Source: JAWPMV01 sp038527215 (GTDB lineage Bacteria > Bacteroidota > Bacteroidia > J057). Taken from it: 64,000 nucleotides of DNA. Below the pieces are notes generated by a model that saw only the letters and a program-made list of their open reading frames with translations, had not been told where the DNA came from and searched no databases. A program made the translations under genes and the position numbers. Of the stretch, positions 16,474 through 24,343 are shown piece by piece (the first letter of the stretch is position 1; each line of letters begins with the position of its first letter). The stretch is from the NCBI GenBank assembly GCA_038527215.1, contig JBCBGC010000022.1:1-64000 (forward strand), given 5' to 3'.

Positions 16474-18294
16474 TCAGGCGTGGCGCGAATGCTTTTTTAA
16501 TAAATGCCCCCCTTTGCCAGAGTCAATCAGCATCCCTTCCGCGCCCGGGTGAATTTCAGCTGCATTCCCTTCGTCTGTATCAATGTGCATTTCCAGGGCA
16601 TATTTGGGCGATACCCGCACCAGTACATTGCCAAAGGTGAGGCTCCGATCCTGGTTGTTGATTTCCACCTCGACGATATCTTTATCCGCTACGCCAAATG
16701 TCTCCGCATCTTCCGGGGTCATGTGGATATGTCGCCAGGCACATATCACTCCTTCCTGTAGGGTAATCTGGCCCGCAGGCCCTGAGAGCGTAAGTCCTGG
16801 GGTATTTTCCACATGACCGGAAGCCCGTACGGGGGCATCGATTCCTAAGAAAAACTCATCTGTCCGGGAAATCTCTACTTGATTCAGGGACCGGGTAGGC
16901 CCTAAAATTCGGACCCGTTCGATTTGATTTTTGGGGCCGATCAGGGTAAGCCGTTCTTTGGCGGCAAATTGCCCAGGCTGGGAAAGCATTTTATGGACGG
17001 TCAACTGATGACCCGCCCCAAACAATTGCTCAAGGGTCTCCTGGGTAAGGTGGACATGCCGCGCCGAAATGGCGACAGGAATGGTCTTTGGCGTATCTTT
17101 TACCTTATAGTTTTCTTCTACCACCCAGGCAGCTTGCCGGGCAATCTCAAATTGCTCATCGGTTTTGACTACGAGCAATTTACATCGGCTATGGGGTTGG
17201 GAAATATCTGCCACCGGCTGATCCGGATTCACTTCGGCATCCCGGTTACGATCTTCATCCAGCACCGCGCCAAGGAAATTCAGCCTTTGGGCAGTACGCT
17301 CTCTGATCATTTGGCTATTTTCGCCAATCCCTCCCGTAAATACGATGGCATCAACCCCTCCCATGACTGCAGCATAAGCCCCCAAATATTTTCGGAGGCG
17401 GTGCGTAAAGACCTGGATGGCTAGCCTGGCTCCTTCATCTCCCTCGGCAGCGCCTTGTTCGATATCCCGCATATCGGCCCGTCCAGCCAACCCTCGTAGG
17501 CCACTTTCCTTGTTCAACATGCGGTCCATTTCCTGAGGACTCCAACCTTCTTTCTCTGCCAGAAAGGTCAAAATGCCTGGATCCACATCTCCGCTTCGAG
17601 TTCCCATCACCAGGCCTTCCAAGGGGGTCAGCCCCATAGAGGTTTCTATAGATCTTCCATATTCTACCGCGGCCATGCTCGCCCCACTACCCAGATGACA
17701 GGTGATCAAGCGCAACTCTTCCAGTGGAAATCCAAGCGCTTCCGCTGCTTTCTGGCTCACGTAGGCATGTGAAGTGCCGTGAAAGCCAAACCGCCTTAAG
17801 CCATATTTTTCACTCAGGTCCTGCGGCAAAGCATAGGCCTGAGCACGCTTTGGAAGGGTAGCATGAAAAGCTGTATCAAATACTGCTACCTGAGGAAGAT
17901 CTGGCCATACCTCTCTGGCAATCTGTATCCCGATCAAGTTGATGGGATTGTGCAAGGGAGCCAGCGGTGCCAGTTCCTGAATTGCCTGCATGACCTCCTC
18001 GTCGATCAAGGTAGGGTCTTGAAAACGCGCGCCGCCATGTACGACCCGGTGGCCCACGCCAGCCAAAACATCCGAACCTAGTTTTTGGCGGACCAGAGGA
18101 AGGACATGCCGCAACACGGCTTCATGGCCACTAGCGGGACAGCTTTGGCGGCCTGCCTCATCTGAAAAATCAAGCTCAGGGGTGTCTTCTGTTACCCGAT
18201 TGGCTTTCATTTCTAATCTGCGGGTAGCAGACATAGCGTGGACCACTTCCAGTTTGATAGAAGAGCTTCCACAGTTGAGGACGAGGATATACAT
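16474..18294 (-). CDS. Acetate kinase-PduL phosphotransacylase fusion
   Basis: A 606-residue fusion. Residues 1-395 are a complete acetate kinase (AckA): Asn7 in NCGSSSIK, Arg83 in GHRVVHGG, Asp140 in VFDTAFH, FGFHGTSH (His172/176), Arg233 in GTRSGDVDPG, FTGGIGEN and Glu380 in TDEQFEIAR. Residues 404-590 are a complete PduL-type phosphate acyltransferase: ARHVHL (His413, His415), RHIHM (His522, His524) and the HIDTDEGNA block (His570), which are the zinc-binding and active-site residues of the family. Together the domains would convert acetyl-CoA to acetyl phosphate and then to acetate plus ATP, or the reverse. No microcompartment shell genes or N-terminal encapsulation peptide are seen, so it should be cytosolic. 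It may share a transcript with pheS (9-base gap). Confidence 0.93.
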   Translation of the reverse strand: MYILVLNCGSSSIKLEVVHAMSATRRLEMKANRVTEDTPELDFSDEAGRQSCPASGHEAVLRHVLPLVRQKLGSDVLAGVGHRVVHGGARFQDPTLIDEEVMQAIQELAPLAPLHNPINLIGIQIAREVWPDLPQVAVFDTAFHATLPKRAQAYALPQDLSEKYGLRRFGFHGTSHAYVSQKAAEALGFPLEELRLITCHLGSGASMAAVEYGRSIETSMGLTPLEGLVMGTRSGDVDPGILTFLAEKEGWSPQEMDRMLNKESGLRGLAGRADMRDIEQGAAEGDEGARLAIQVFTHRLRKYLGAYAAVMGGVDAIVFTGGIGENSQMIRERTAQRLNFLGAVLDEDRNRDAEVNPDQPVADISQPHSRCKLLVVKTDEQFEIARQAAWVVEENYKVKDTPKTIPVAISARHVHLTQETLEQLFGAGHQLTVHKMLSQPGQFAAKERLTLIGPKNQIERVRILGPTRSLNQVEISRTDEFFLGIDAPVRASGHVENTPGLTLSGPAGQITLQEGVICAWRHIHMTPEDAETFGVADKDIVEVEINNQDRSLTFGNVLVRVSPKYALEMHIDTDEGNAAEIHPGAEGMLIDSGKGGHLLKKHSRHA

Positions 18295-18303
18295 GTTTTC
18301 TTA

Positions 18304-19323
18304 TCAGAGTTGTTCGAACTGTCTGAGAAATCGCAGATCATTCTGAGAATACATCCGGAGATCAGGTACCTGGTACAGAATCTGGGCAATCCTTTCCAGT
18401 CCCATACCGAAGGCAAAACCGGTATATTTTTCAGGATCGATGTTGCAATTGGCTAGAACGTTGGGATCTACCATGCCACAGCCCATGATTTCCACCCAGC
18501 CTGATTGCTTACAGATATTGCAACCGCTTCCGCCACAAATCCGGCAGGTAACATCCATCTCTGCACTGATCTCGGTAAAGGGGAAATAAGAAGGGCGAAG
18601 TTTGATTTTCACCTTATCTCCGAACATCTCCTTAGCGAAATATTGCAGGGCCTGCTTCATATCTGCGAAACTGATCCCTTCATCCACGACCAGGCCTTCC
18701 ACCTGATGGAAGAAGCAATGCGCCCGGGCAGAAATGGCTTCGTTCCGGTATACCCGACCTGGCGCCAGAACCCGGATGGGCGGCGTTTCGTTTTCCATCA
18801 CCCTTACCTGCACGGAAGAGGTGTGGGTACGGAGCAGAAAATCAGGGTTACGATTCACAAAGAAGGTATCCTGCATATCCCTCGCCGGATGATTATCCGG
18901 GAAGTTGAGGGCAGAGAAGTTGTGCCAATCGTCTTCTATTTCGGGCCCCTCAGCCACGGTAAAACCAATGCGCTCAAAGATGGAGACAATTTTGTCCTGA
19001 ACAATAGAAAGGGGATGGCGAGACCCCATCTCAAAGGGATCGCCCGGCAGCGTCAGGTCATGAGGACGGCTGGCGTCCTGATTTTGTCGCTTCAGCCCGT
19101 TTTGAAATTCCTTCAGTCGGTCCTCGGCCAGATTTTTCAACTCATTCAGGGGTTTTCCCAGGAGTCTTTTTTGATCTGAAGCCAGGGTACGAAAATCTAC
19201 AAACAGCTGATTGATCTGCCCTTTTTTATTGGTGAAAAGACGACGGTACTCGTCAATCTGTGCTTCGGTTTCTACCTGGAAAGCTTCGACCGCTTCCCTA
19301 AGTTCTTTGATTTTATCTTCCAT
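18304..19323 (-). CDS. pheS: Phenylalanine-tRNA ligase alpha subunit
   Basis: The catalytic alpha subunit of the alpha2beta2 enzyme, 339 residues. An N-terminal coiled coil (1-80) binds tRNA-Phe. The class II core carries FDVAEGPEIEDDWHNF-like (FTVAEGPEIEDD), RTHTSSVQVR, the motif 2 region, FPFTEISAEMDV, CRICGGSGCNICKQSGW with its clustered cysteines, and motif 3 FGMGLERIAQILY. pheT is not in the window. The ATG gives the family-typical start. Confidence 0.98.
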   Translation of the reverse strand: MEDKIKELREAVEAFQVETEAQIDEYRRLFTNKKGQINQLFVDFRTLASDQKRLLGKPLNELKNLAEDRLKEFQNGLKRQNQDASRPHDLTLPGDPFEMGSRHPLSIVQDKIVSIFERIGFTVAEGPEIEDDWHNFSALNFPDNHPARDMQDTFFVNRNPDFLLRTHTSSVQVRVMENETPPIRVLAPGRVYRNEAISARAHCFFHQVEGLVVDEGISFADMKQALQYFAKEMFGDKVKIKLRPSYFPFTEISAEMDVTCRICGGSGCNICKQSGWVEIMGCGMVDPNVLANCNIDPEKYTGFAFGMGLERIAQILYQVPDLRMYSQNDLRFLRQFEQL

Positions 19324-19385
19324 CGTATCCCGGATTGGGAGAGATTAGTTAAACCACGCCGCAGGCGCAGCCCTTTTTACGGGGC

Positions 19386-19393
19386 CAAAGGTA
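19386..19393 (-). promoter_or_regulatory. -7 element for pheS
   Basis: TACCTTTG on the minus strand fits TAnnTTTG exactly. The leader to pheS would be about 57 bases. No TTG stands at the expected -33 position. Confidence 0.4.
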
Positions 19394-19499
19394 CATAAGA
19401 TTCAAGACACAGACCATAGGAAAGAGGATATTGCTAATGAGCATCCTTAATATTTCCCGATCGTGTCTCCTCACCTGAGCTATCCGAGGAAAGGAACAG

Positions 19500-19610
19500 A
19501 CCGGGTGAAAGCCGGTGGGACGGAGTTTCGGCCAGTCGTGCGAGGCAGCCATGCGGGCGTAGCCGCAGCTTGCAGCTGCGGCAAGGAATGTTACCGGCTA
19601 GAAGCCAGTG
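19500..19610. repeat. Cluster of short palindromes between the LRR gene and pheS
   Basis: Several hairpin-forming units follow each other. ACCGG/CCGGT lies at 19500-19516. An imperfect unit lies around GGACGGAGTTTCGGCC. A perfect 8-bp stem, GCCGCAGC/GCTGCGGC, lies at 19562-19582. ACCGGCT/AGCCAGT, with one mismatch, is near 19593-19609. Similar linkers (GTGTTACGG, TGGGACGG) separate them. The layout suggests a REP-like repetitive element. The 19324-19655 gap holds no supported gene. Confidence 0.5.
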
Positions 19611-19655
19611 TTACGGATGATGCAGCCGGAGGCCAGAGTGGCAGACTCTCCTCTC

Positions 19656-20243
19656 TTAATGCGTCACATTACAACGAGGCAGGCGGTTCCGCACCAGCTC
19701 AATCTCGTAACCGGTGAGGTTATTTAAGGCGAGGTCGAGGATCCTGAGTTTGCTAAAGCCTCCCACCCAGGCAGGCATTTCGATCAGGCGGTTACGAGCC
19801 AGATACAGGCTGGTCAGGTGCTCAAAGGATTTGAAATTATCCGGTAGCACCTTGATTTTATTGCTGGCCAGGTTCAGGACCTGAAGGTTGGTCAGGTCGG
19901 CTAGTTCAGGCGGCAGGGTTTTGAGGCGGTTTTGGCTCAGATTGAGCACCTGGATATTGGGCATGCGAGAGATCTCCCGGGGAACTTCGGTAAGTTTTTT
20001 ACCGCTGAGGGACAGCTTATATACTTTCTCCGGTTCCCGCATAGCTTCATCTATGCTATAGTACCATTTTTGACGCTGTAGCTGGCGTGAATCCAGCAAT
20101 GGTCCGGCCTGGGGACCCATTTCGGGGTTGCTCATCATGCCGGCTGTGGTGTCCTCGCCAGGGCCTGGATCGGTCCCGGTTTGGCTGTAAACAGTAAAGG
20201 TAAACGTCATAGCGGCCGCTAAGATGAGAAGTTTCTTGCCCAT
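19656..20243 (-). CDS. Secreted leucine-rich repeat protein
   Basis: A 195-residue protein with a signal peptide (MGKKLLILAAAMTFTFTVYSQ) and about five leucine-rich repeats of 23 residues at roughly 90-190 (IQVLNLSQNRLKTLPPEL type). Such repeats form a curved protein-binding surface. I chose the ATG at 20243 because it places the basic n-region next to the hydrophobic core; the upstream extension has no signal character. The partner is unknown. Confidence 0.82.
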   Translation of the reverse strand: MGKKLLILAAAMTFTFTVYSQTGTDPGPGEDTTAGMMSNPEMGPQAGPLLDSRQLQRQKWYYSIDEAMREPEKVYKLSLSGKKLTEVPREISRMPNIQVLNLSQNRLKTLPPELADLTNLQVLNLASNKIKVLPDNFKSFEHLTSLYLARNRLIEMPAWVGGFSKLRILDLALNNLTGYEIELVRNRLPRCNVTH

Positions 20244-20325
20244 TGTTTTATCGTAAGTTTCGGATAAAGTTAAGGAAAAACACATAGAGAAAAATAGTGA
20301 TTCTTTTTCCTAAACCCTGGAATAA

Positions 20326-20355
20326 TTAAAAAACCCGACTTTTTACAGTCGGGTT
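20326..20355 (-). terminator. Intrinsic terminator of the TonB-C-like gene
   Basis: On the minus strand AACCCGACT and AGTCGGGTT form a 9-bp stem, followed by a T6 run. It lies about 30 bases beyond the stop. Confidence 0.85.
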
Positions 20356-20383
20356 GCTTCCTTTAGTTGATAAATCGTGGGAG

Positions 20384-20758
20384 CTATTCTGGAATTTTGA
20401 ACAGGATGGGCAGGGTAACCCAGGCGCTCACCTTTTGGCCATCCTTTTCTCCAGCCGAAAATTTAACCTGATCCAGCTGATCTTCCACCGCCTGGCTGAG
20501 TAATTCGTGGGGGTTGCCCAGGAACTCGTGTTTTACATATTTGCCACGCTGATCAACCAGGATTTTCACAAAAACCTTCCCTTCAATCTTGGCCTCGTAA
20601 GCGGCCTTGGGATACTTCATGCCTTTATAGACCTCGGTCAAATTCAGGACTTTCGGAGGCGTTTCGCCGGCATCTTGCGCATAAGAAAGCTGGCTACTGA
20701 AGGCGAGCAGGAGGCATAAGAGTCCCCCCAAAAAACGAGTGAGGTTCGTTCTTTTCAT
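20384..20758 (-). CDS. Secreted TonB C-terminal-like domain protein
   Basis: A 124-residue protein: signal peptide (to about SYAQ), then one TonB_C-like domain (YPKAAYEAKIEGKVFVKILV, VKFSAGEKDGQ, WVTLPILFKI). TonB C-terminal domains normally contact outer-membrane receptors, but this protein lacks the membrane anchor and Pro-rich spacer of TonB. Its domain closely resembles the one at the end of the neighbouring M56 protein, so the two probably arose by duplication. The ATG at 20758 gives the signal peptide. Confidence 0.8.
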   Translation of the reverse strand: MKRTNLTRFLGGLLCLLLAFSSQLSYAQDAGETPPKVLNLTEVYKGMKYPKAAYEAKIEGKVFVKILVDQRGKYVKHEFLGNPHELLSQAVEDQLDQVKFSAGEKDGQKVSAWVTLPILFKIPE

Positions 20759-20813
20759 AGGTAAACGATTTGATAACATGATGTTCGAAAGTAGGCGGCT
20801 CAGCGCCCTGGGA

Positions 20814-21989
20814 TTATTTCAAGAGTTTGAAAGCGAAAGGAATATTGACCCAGAATTTTTTAGGTTTCCCGTCCAGCGTAGCGGGTTCAAAGCTCAACTG
20901 AGGTAACTGGGCTTCCACCGCCTCTGAAAGATGTTCGATATAAGACGTTACTTCTTCATGGCGAATATATTCGCCTTTTTCACCCACTAAAATTCGCATG
21001 ACCACTTGTCCTTCAATCCCGGCTTCCCGGGCGGCTTTAGGATAACCAATGGAGCGACGGATTTCCATCATATTGGAGGGTTGCGGTGGGTTTTCTATTT
21101 CGATAACGGCCAGGGGATCTGGTTCAGAAAGGGTTGGTTCTTCCTGCCATTCACAGCTGACCAGAAAAAACATGCCTGCGATCAGGGGTAAGATCAACCC
21201 ATGTTTCCATTGCAGGCCTTGGCTTTTGTATCCGGCCTTTAGCTGTTCCAGGCGCGCTTTGATCATGGAAGATTGGGAAAATGCCTGGACCAAAGGCAGA
21301 GAATCGCTTAGGTGTTGCTGTAGCAAAAGTTGTCCATAAGCCAGAGAACCAATTTTTTGTGAAGCTTCTGCGTCTGCCAGGAATTCATGATTGGTTTGGA
21401 CTTCCCGTTGGTAAAGCCACAGCATAGGCTGGAACCAAAACACCACCTTCAGTGCCTCCAGGAACAAAATGTCCCAGCTATGTCGCTGCCGGGCATGACA
21501 GCTTTCGTGTTCAACGATCTGCGGATGCAGCTTTTCTCCGGTTTCTTGTGGCCAGAGTAAATAATGGAAAAAAGAAGCTACCGGAAAGTCTTCCTGAATA
21601 TGTACGATGGTCATATCTCCCATCGAGTCTTTGTCAGAGCGGGATATCAAGCTTAAAATTCTAGCCAGCCGACTGAGCAATAAGATGGCGGAAAGCCCCG
21701 TACCGATCAGGTACACCACCAGCCAAAGATCAGGTCGTAAGATCAGGGAGGGTGATTGAGGACTAATCAACACGGTCTCCAGCGTGAACTGGCCAACCAT
21801 CTCCCCTGCCCCAACTTCCATCAAAGGAATGTGAAGCATCGGCAAGCCAAAGGCCAGAACCAGGCTCAACAATAAATAGCCCCGGTTCAGCTGTAAACTT
21901 CCGGTTCCTTTAAGAAAGAAGTGATAAAAGCTCCAAAAGACCAGCAGTAACAAGCTGCTTTCAATCAGGTAATTAAGGATTTCATTCAT
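20814..21989 (-). CDS. M56 (BlaR1/MecR1-like) membrane metallopeptidase with a TonB-C-like domain
   Basis: A 391-residue membrane protein. N-terminal membrane segments lie at about 5-25, 36-56 and 86-108. The zinc-protease motif HESCH (His161, Glu162, His165) sits on the loop before another membrane segment, as in BlaR1. A further hydrophobic segment lies at about 265-280. The outer part ends in a TonB_C-like domain (YPKAAREAGIEGQVVMRILV) instead of a penicillin-binding sensor. By family logic, signal sensing triggers the peptidase, which relieves BlaI repression. It overlaps the blaI-like gene by ATGA, a classic regulator-sensor pair. The signal is unknown; a beta-lactam sensor domain is absent. 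Confidence 0.88.
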   Translation of the reverse strand: MNEILNYLIESSLLLLVFWSFYHFFLKGTGSLQLNRGYLLLSLVLAFGLPMLHIPLMEVGAGEMVGQFTLETVLISPQSPSLILRPDLWLVVYLIGTGLSAILLLSRLARILSLISRSDKDSMGDMTIVHIQEDFPVASFFHYLLWPQETGEKLHPQIVEHESCHARQRHSWDILFLEALKVVFWFQPMLWLYQREVQTNHEFLADAEASQKIGSLAYGQLLLQQHLSDSLPLVQAFSQSSMIKARLEQLKAGYKSQGLQWKHGLILPLIAGMFFLVSCEWQEEPTLSEPDPLAVIEIENPPQPSNMMEIRRSIGYPKAAREAGIEGQVVMRILVGEKGEYIRHEEVTSYIEHLSEAVEAQLPQLSFEPATLDGKPKKFWVNIPFAFKLLK

Positions 21990-22369
21990 GATTCTTGCGT
22001 GTTTTCATCATTGGTGTCCAATTCAAAGGTGCGCATCATTTCGTCCAGGTCTTTCATTTTCAAATCTCCTTCTTTGTGAAAAAAACTCAGCATAGAAGGC
22101 ATGGACCCGTTGAAATAGTTTTGAAGAAATTGCTGAAAAAAAGCCTTGGCATAACTCCCTTTGGGTACCAATGGATAATACTCATGGGATTTTCCGTAAA
22201 CCTTATGGGCCACAAAACCTTTTTTCTCCAGGATTCTAAGGATGGTCGACACGGTACTCTGGGAAGGTTTAGGCGTGGGAATGGCTTCCATGATATCTTT
22301 GAGAAAGCCTTTTTCCAACTTCCAGATCACCTGCATCAACTCCTCCTCTGCTCGGGTTAATTTTTGCAT
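21986..22369 (-). CDS. BlaI/MecI family repressor
   Basis: A 127-residue winged-helix repressor. Its opening, MQKLTRAEEELMQVIWKLEKG, and the QSTVSTILRILEKKGFVAHKVYGKSHEYYP segment (split across the recognition helix and wing) are typical of the family. A dimerisation helix follows. BlaI proteins bind operators as dimers and are cleaved or inactivated through the M56 partner encoded next to them. A canonical promoter lies about 20 bases upstream in a very AT-rich region, so autoregulation is likely. The ATG at 22369 fits the family start better than one seven codons upstream. Confidence 0.9.
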   Translation of the reverse strand: MQKLTRAEEELMQVIWKLEKGFLKDIMEAIPTPKPSQSTVSTILRILEKKGFVAHKVYGKSHEYYPLVPKGSYAKAFFQQFLQNYFNGSMPSMLSFFHKEGDLKMKDLDEMMRTFELDTNDENTQES

Positions 22370-22387
22370 ATATGAATAGCTTTGTAT

Positions 22388-22418
22388 CAAAGGTATATTT
22401 AAAAAATTAAATTTACAA
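22388..22418 (-). promoter_or_regulatory. Canonical Bacteroidota promoter of the BlaI/M56 unit
   Basis: On the minus strand TTG (22416-22418) is followed after 20 bases by TACCTTTG (22388-22395), an exact -33/-7 pair. The spacer and upstream 40 bases are almost pure A/T with AAATTTAA-type dyads that could hold the BlaI operator. Confidence 0.65.
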
Positions 22419-22453
22419 CTAATTTATTAAATTAACTTACTCAACTCAACGAA

Positions 22454-22485
22454 AAACCCTCCCTGAAAGTATCAGAGGAGGGTTT
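22454..22485 (-). terminator. Intrinsic terminator of the doxX-like gene
   Basis: AAACCCTCC-(T)-CTGA pairs with TCAG-GGAGGGTTT on the minus strand, followed by T-rich sequence. It lies 22 bases beyond the stop. Confidence 0.8.
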
Positions 22486-22506
22486 CCGCTTAATCAATTC
22501 CAAATA

Positions 22507-22917
22507 TTATCCAGCAACTTCCTTTACGACTTCTTTAACCGTTTCATGCTTAGAACGGGCAGCCATCATCAGGGCACCAGCAGCCAGACCAAGATCTTTG
22601 AGCATGCCAGACATAGCCGTACCCATGGCAGCTTCATCCGCAGCGTTGATGAGACCTGGTATGTGAATAGTCAGAACATATACGCCCATCAGGGCAGCAA
22701 GGCCAAAGGATGCCTGGCGATCCAGTTTACCAATGATAATAGCGACAGAAGCCGCTAGCATGGCTGTCCCGGTAAGGTAAACCCAGAACTCTCCACCTGG
22801 AATCCAGGTTGGCACCATCCCTGCCATTCCGCTGGCATTCATAAAGTGTAAGAGCCCAAAAATGGCGAATGGGGCGGCAAACAGGTAGCGGGCAAAAGAT
22901 CCAGTTAAAACGTTCAT
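22507..22917 (-). CDS. DoxX family integral membrane protein
   Basis: A 136-residue protein with four hydrophobic segments (about 8-26, 40-60, 66-86 and 98-118) in the DoxX pattern, including FAIFGLLHFMN near the N-terminus and a short charged tail. DoxX-like proteins are small quinone- or thiol-linked membrane proteins of varied role; no specific function can be given. The ATG at 22917 is chosen because the 32 upstream codons lack family character. Confidence 0.8.
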   Translation of the reverse strand: MNVLTGSFARYLFAAPFAIFGLLHFMNASGMAGMVPTWIPGGEFWVYLTGTAMLAASVAIIIGKLDRQASFGLAALMGVYVLTIHIPGLINAADEAAMGTAMSGMLKDLGLAAGALMMAARSKHETVKEVVKEVAG

Positions 22918-23126
22918 GATGAATGAATTTGTAGGTGAGTAGTAATACTGTTTCAGTACAAAAAGTAGCGAATTCTTCAAGGGATTACAACAATGTTTAA
23001 ACAAAAGTCCCAAAACCGGAAGGAAAGTCCCTCAAATTAAGACCTTGATGGTGAATAGCTTGCAGGAAACTCTGGCAAAAACAGGCTGAGATACCCTGTT
23101 TGAGGTTCTCGTTACGACAAAAACCA

Positions 23127-23134
23127 TATCTTTG
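23127..23134 (+). promoter_or_regulatory. -7 element for the malic enzyme gene
   Basis: TATCTTTG fits TAnnTTTG exactly, 27 bases before the ATG. A TTTG lies about 24 bases upstream, longer than the usual spacing. Confidence 0.45.
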
Positions 23135-23160
23135 ACGTTTTCACCTGAAGCTGCCCATAT

Positions 23161-24336
23161 ATGAATTACTTTGAAGAAGCGCTCATCCTCCACGAACGGC
23201 TGAAAGGAAAGATATTTGTCGAAACAAAGATGAACGTCAGAAGCAAGGACGATCTCTCGGTTGTTTATTCACCAGGGGTAGCAGAGCCTTGCAAAAAAAT
23301 CGCGGAGAATGTAGAGGATGTCTGGAAATACACCATGAAAGGCAATACGGTGGCCATTGTTACGGATGGCTCTGCCGTTCTGGGGCTGGGCAATATTGGG
23401 CCTGAAGCCGCCCTTCCTGTGATGGAAGGAAAAGCCATGCTCTTCAAGAAATTTGCGGATATCAACGCCTTCCCAATCTGCCTGGATACCCAGGATACCG
23501 ATGAAATTGTAGAAACCGTCCGTCGGCTGGCGCCGGTATTTGGGGGGGTGAACCTGGAAGACATTGCTGCACCCAGAAGTTTTGAAGTAGAAAGCCGATT
23601 ACAAGACCTGGGCATCCCGGTTTTTCACGATGATCAACACGGAACGGCTATCGTCGTACTGGCTGCCCTGATCAACTCAGCTAAATTGGTAGGCAAGAGT
23701 ATCTTTGATCTGAAGGTGGTGATCAATGGAGCGGGGGCAGCAGGCATTGCCATTGCCCGGCTGCTTCGCTGCGCGGAGATAGACTCTAGTGCCTGTATGG
23801 CCGTAAGAGATGTCATTATTTGCGACAGTAAAGGCATCATTCATAAAGGCCGGGAAAACCTCAACCAGGCTAAGCAGGAGATTCTTCAATATTCCAATCA
23901 CGATAATCGTACCGGCAGCCTTCAAGATGCCTTGGTCGGGGCTGACGTATTCATTGGAGTAAGCAAGGGAAATTTGCTGACTGCCAAGGATATCCGGACC
24001 ATGGCACCCGATCCCATCGTATATGCCATTGCCAATCCCATCCCCGAGATCATGCCAGAAGAGGCTTATAAAGGGGGCGCGGCCATCGTCGGCACCGGAC
24101 GGAGCGATCTCCCGAATCAAGTGAACAATGTGTTGGGATTTCCAGGCATCTTTCGTGGAGCGCTTGACGCCCGGGCCCGGGCCATTACGGCTGATATGAA
24201 ACTCGCGGCCGCCCATGCGATTGCCAATTGTGTGAAAACGCCCTCCCGAATGGAAGTGATTCCCTCTTCCCTCAACCAAGGCGTAGCCTTTGAAGTGGCA
24301 AAAGCCGTCAAAGCCGCCGCCTTAAAAGAAAGTTGA
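23161..24336 (+). CDS. Malic enzyme, short form without phosphotransacetylase domain
   Basis: Oxidative decarboxylation of malate to pyruvate with NAD(P) reduction, in the cytoplasm. YSPGVAEPCKKI, the metal-site FHDDQHGTA and the dinucleotide fold INGAGAAGIAIARLL are intact. At 391 residues it is the short form and lacks the C-terminal phosphotransacetylase-like domain of MaeB-type proteins. In Flavobacterium johnsoniae a malic enzyme gene sits beside ruvA-sprA; here it is about 30 kb away. NAD versus NADP preference cannot be told. Its end is 7 bases from the convergent DUF255 gene. Confidence 0.95.
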   Translation: MNYFEEALILHERLKGKIFVETKMNVRSKDDLSVVYSPGVAEPCKKIAENVEDVWKYTMKGNTVAIVTDGSAVLGLGNIGPEAALPVMEGKAMLFKKFADINAFPICLDTQDTDEIVETVRRLAPVFGGVNLEDIAAPRSFEVESRLQDLGIPVFHDDQHGTAIVVLAALINSAKLVGKSIFDLKVVINGAGAAGIAIARLLRCAEIDSSACMAVRDVIICDSKGIIHKGRENLNQAKQEILQYSNHDNRTGSLQDALVGADVFIGVSKGNLLTAKDIRTMAPDPIVYAIANPIPEIMPEEAYKGGAAIVGTGRSDLPNQVNNVLGFPGIFRGALDARARAITADMKLAAAHAIANCVKTPSRMEVIPSSLNQGVAFEVAKAVKAAALKES

Positions 24337-24343
24337 TAGGGCA

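Noticed and set aside
16474..18294. Bacterial microcompartment locus, suggested by the PduL domain
   Set aside because: No shell protein, aldehyde dehydrogenase or encapsulation peptide is present; PduL is fused to acetate kinase instead.
19440..19640. Possible cobalamin riboswitch or RNase P RNA (GGTGAAAG and AGGAAAGG motifs)
   Set aside because: The conserved core segments of either class (CCCGCAAC-type box, GAGGAAAGTCCG) are missing; the palindrome-cluster reading fits better.
20814..22369. Beta-lactam resistance regulator (blaR1-blaI)
   Set aside because: The M56 protein lacks a penicillin-binding sensor domain and no class A beta-lactamase is adjacent; only the family-level call is kept.
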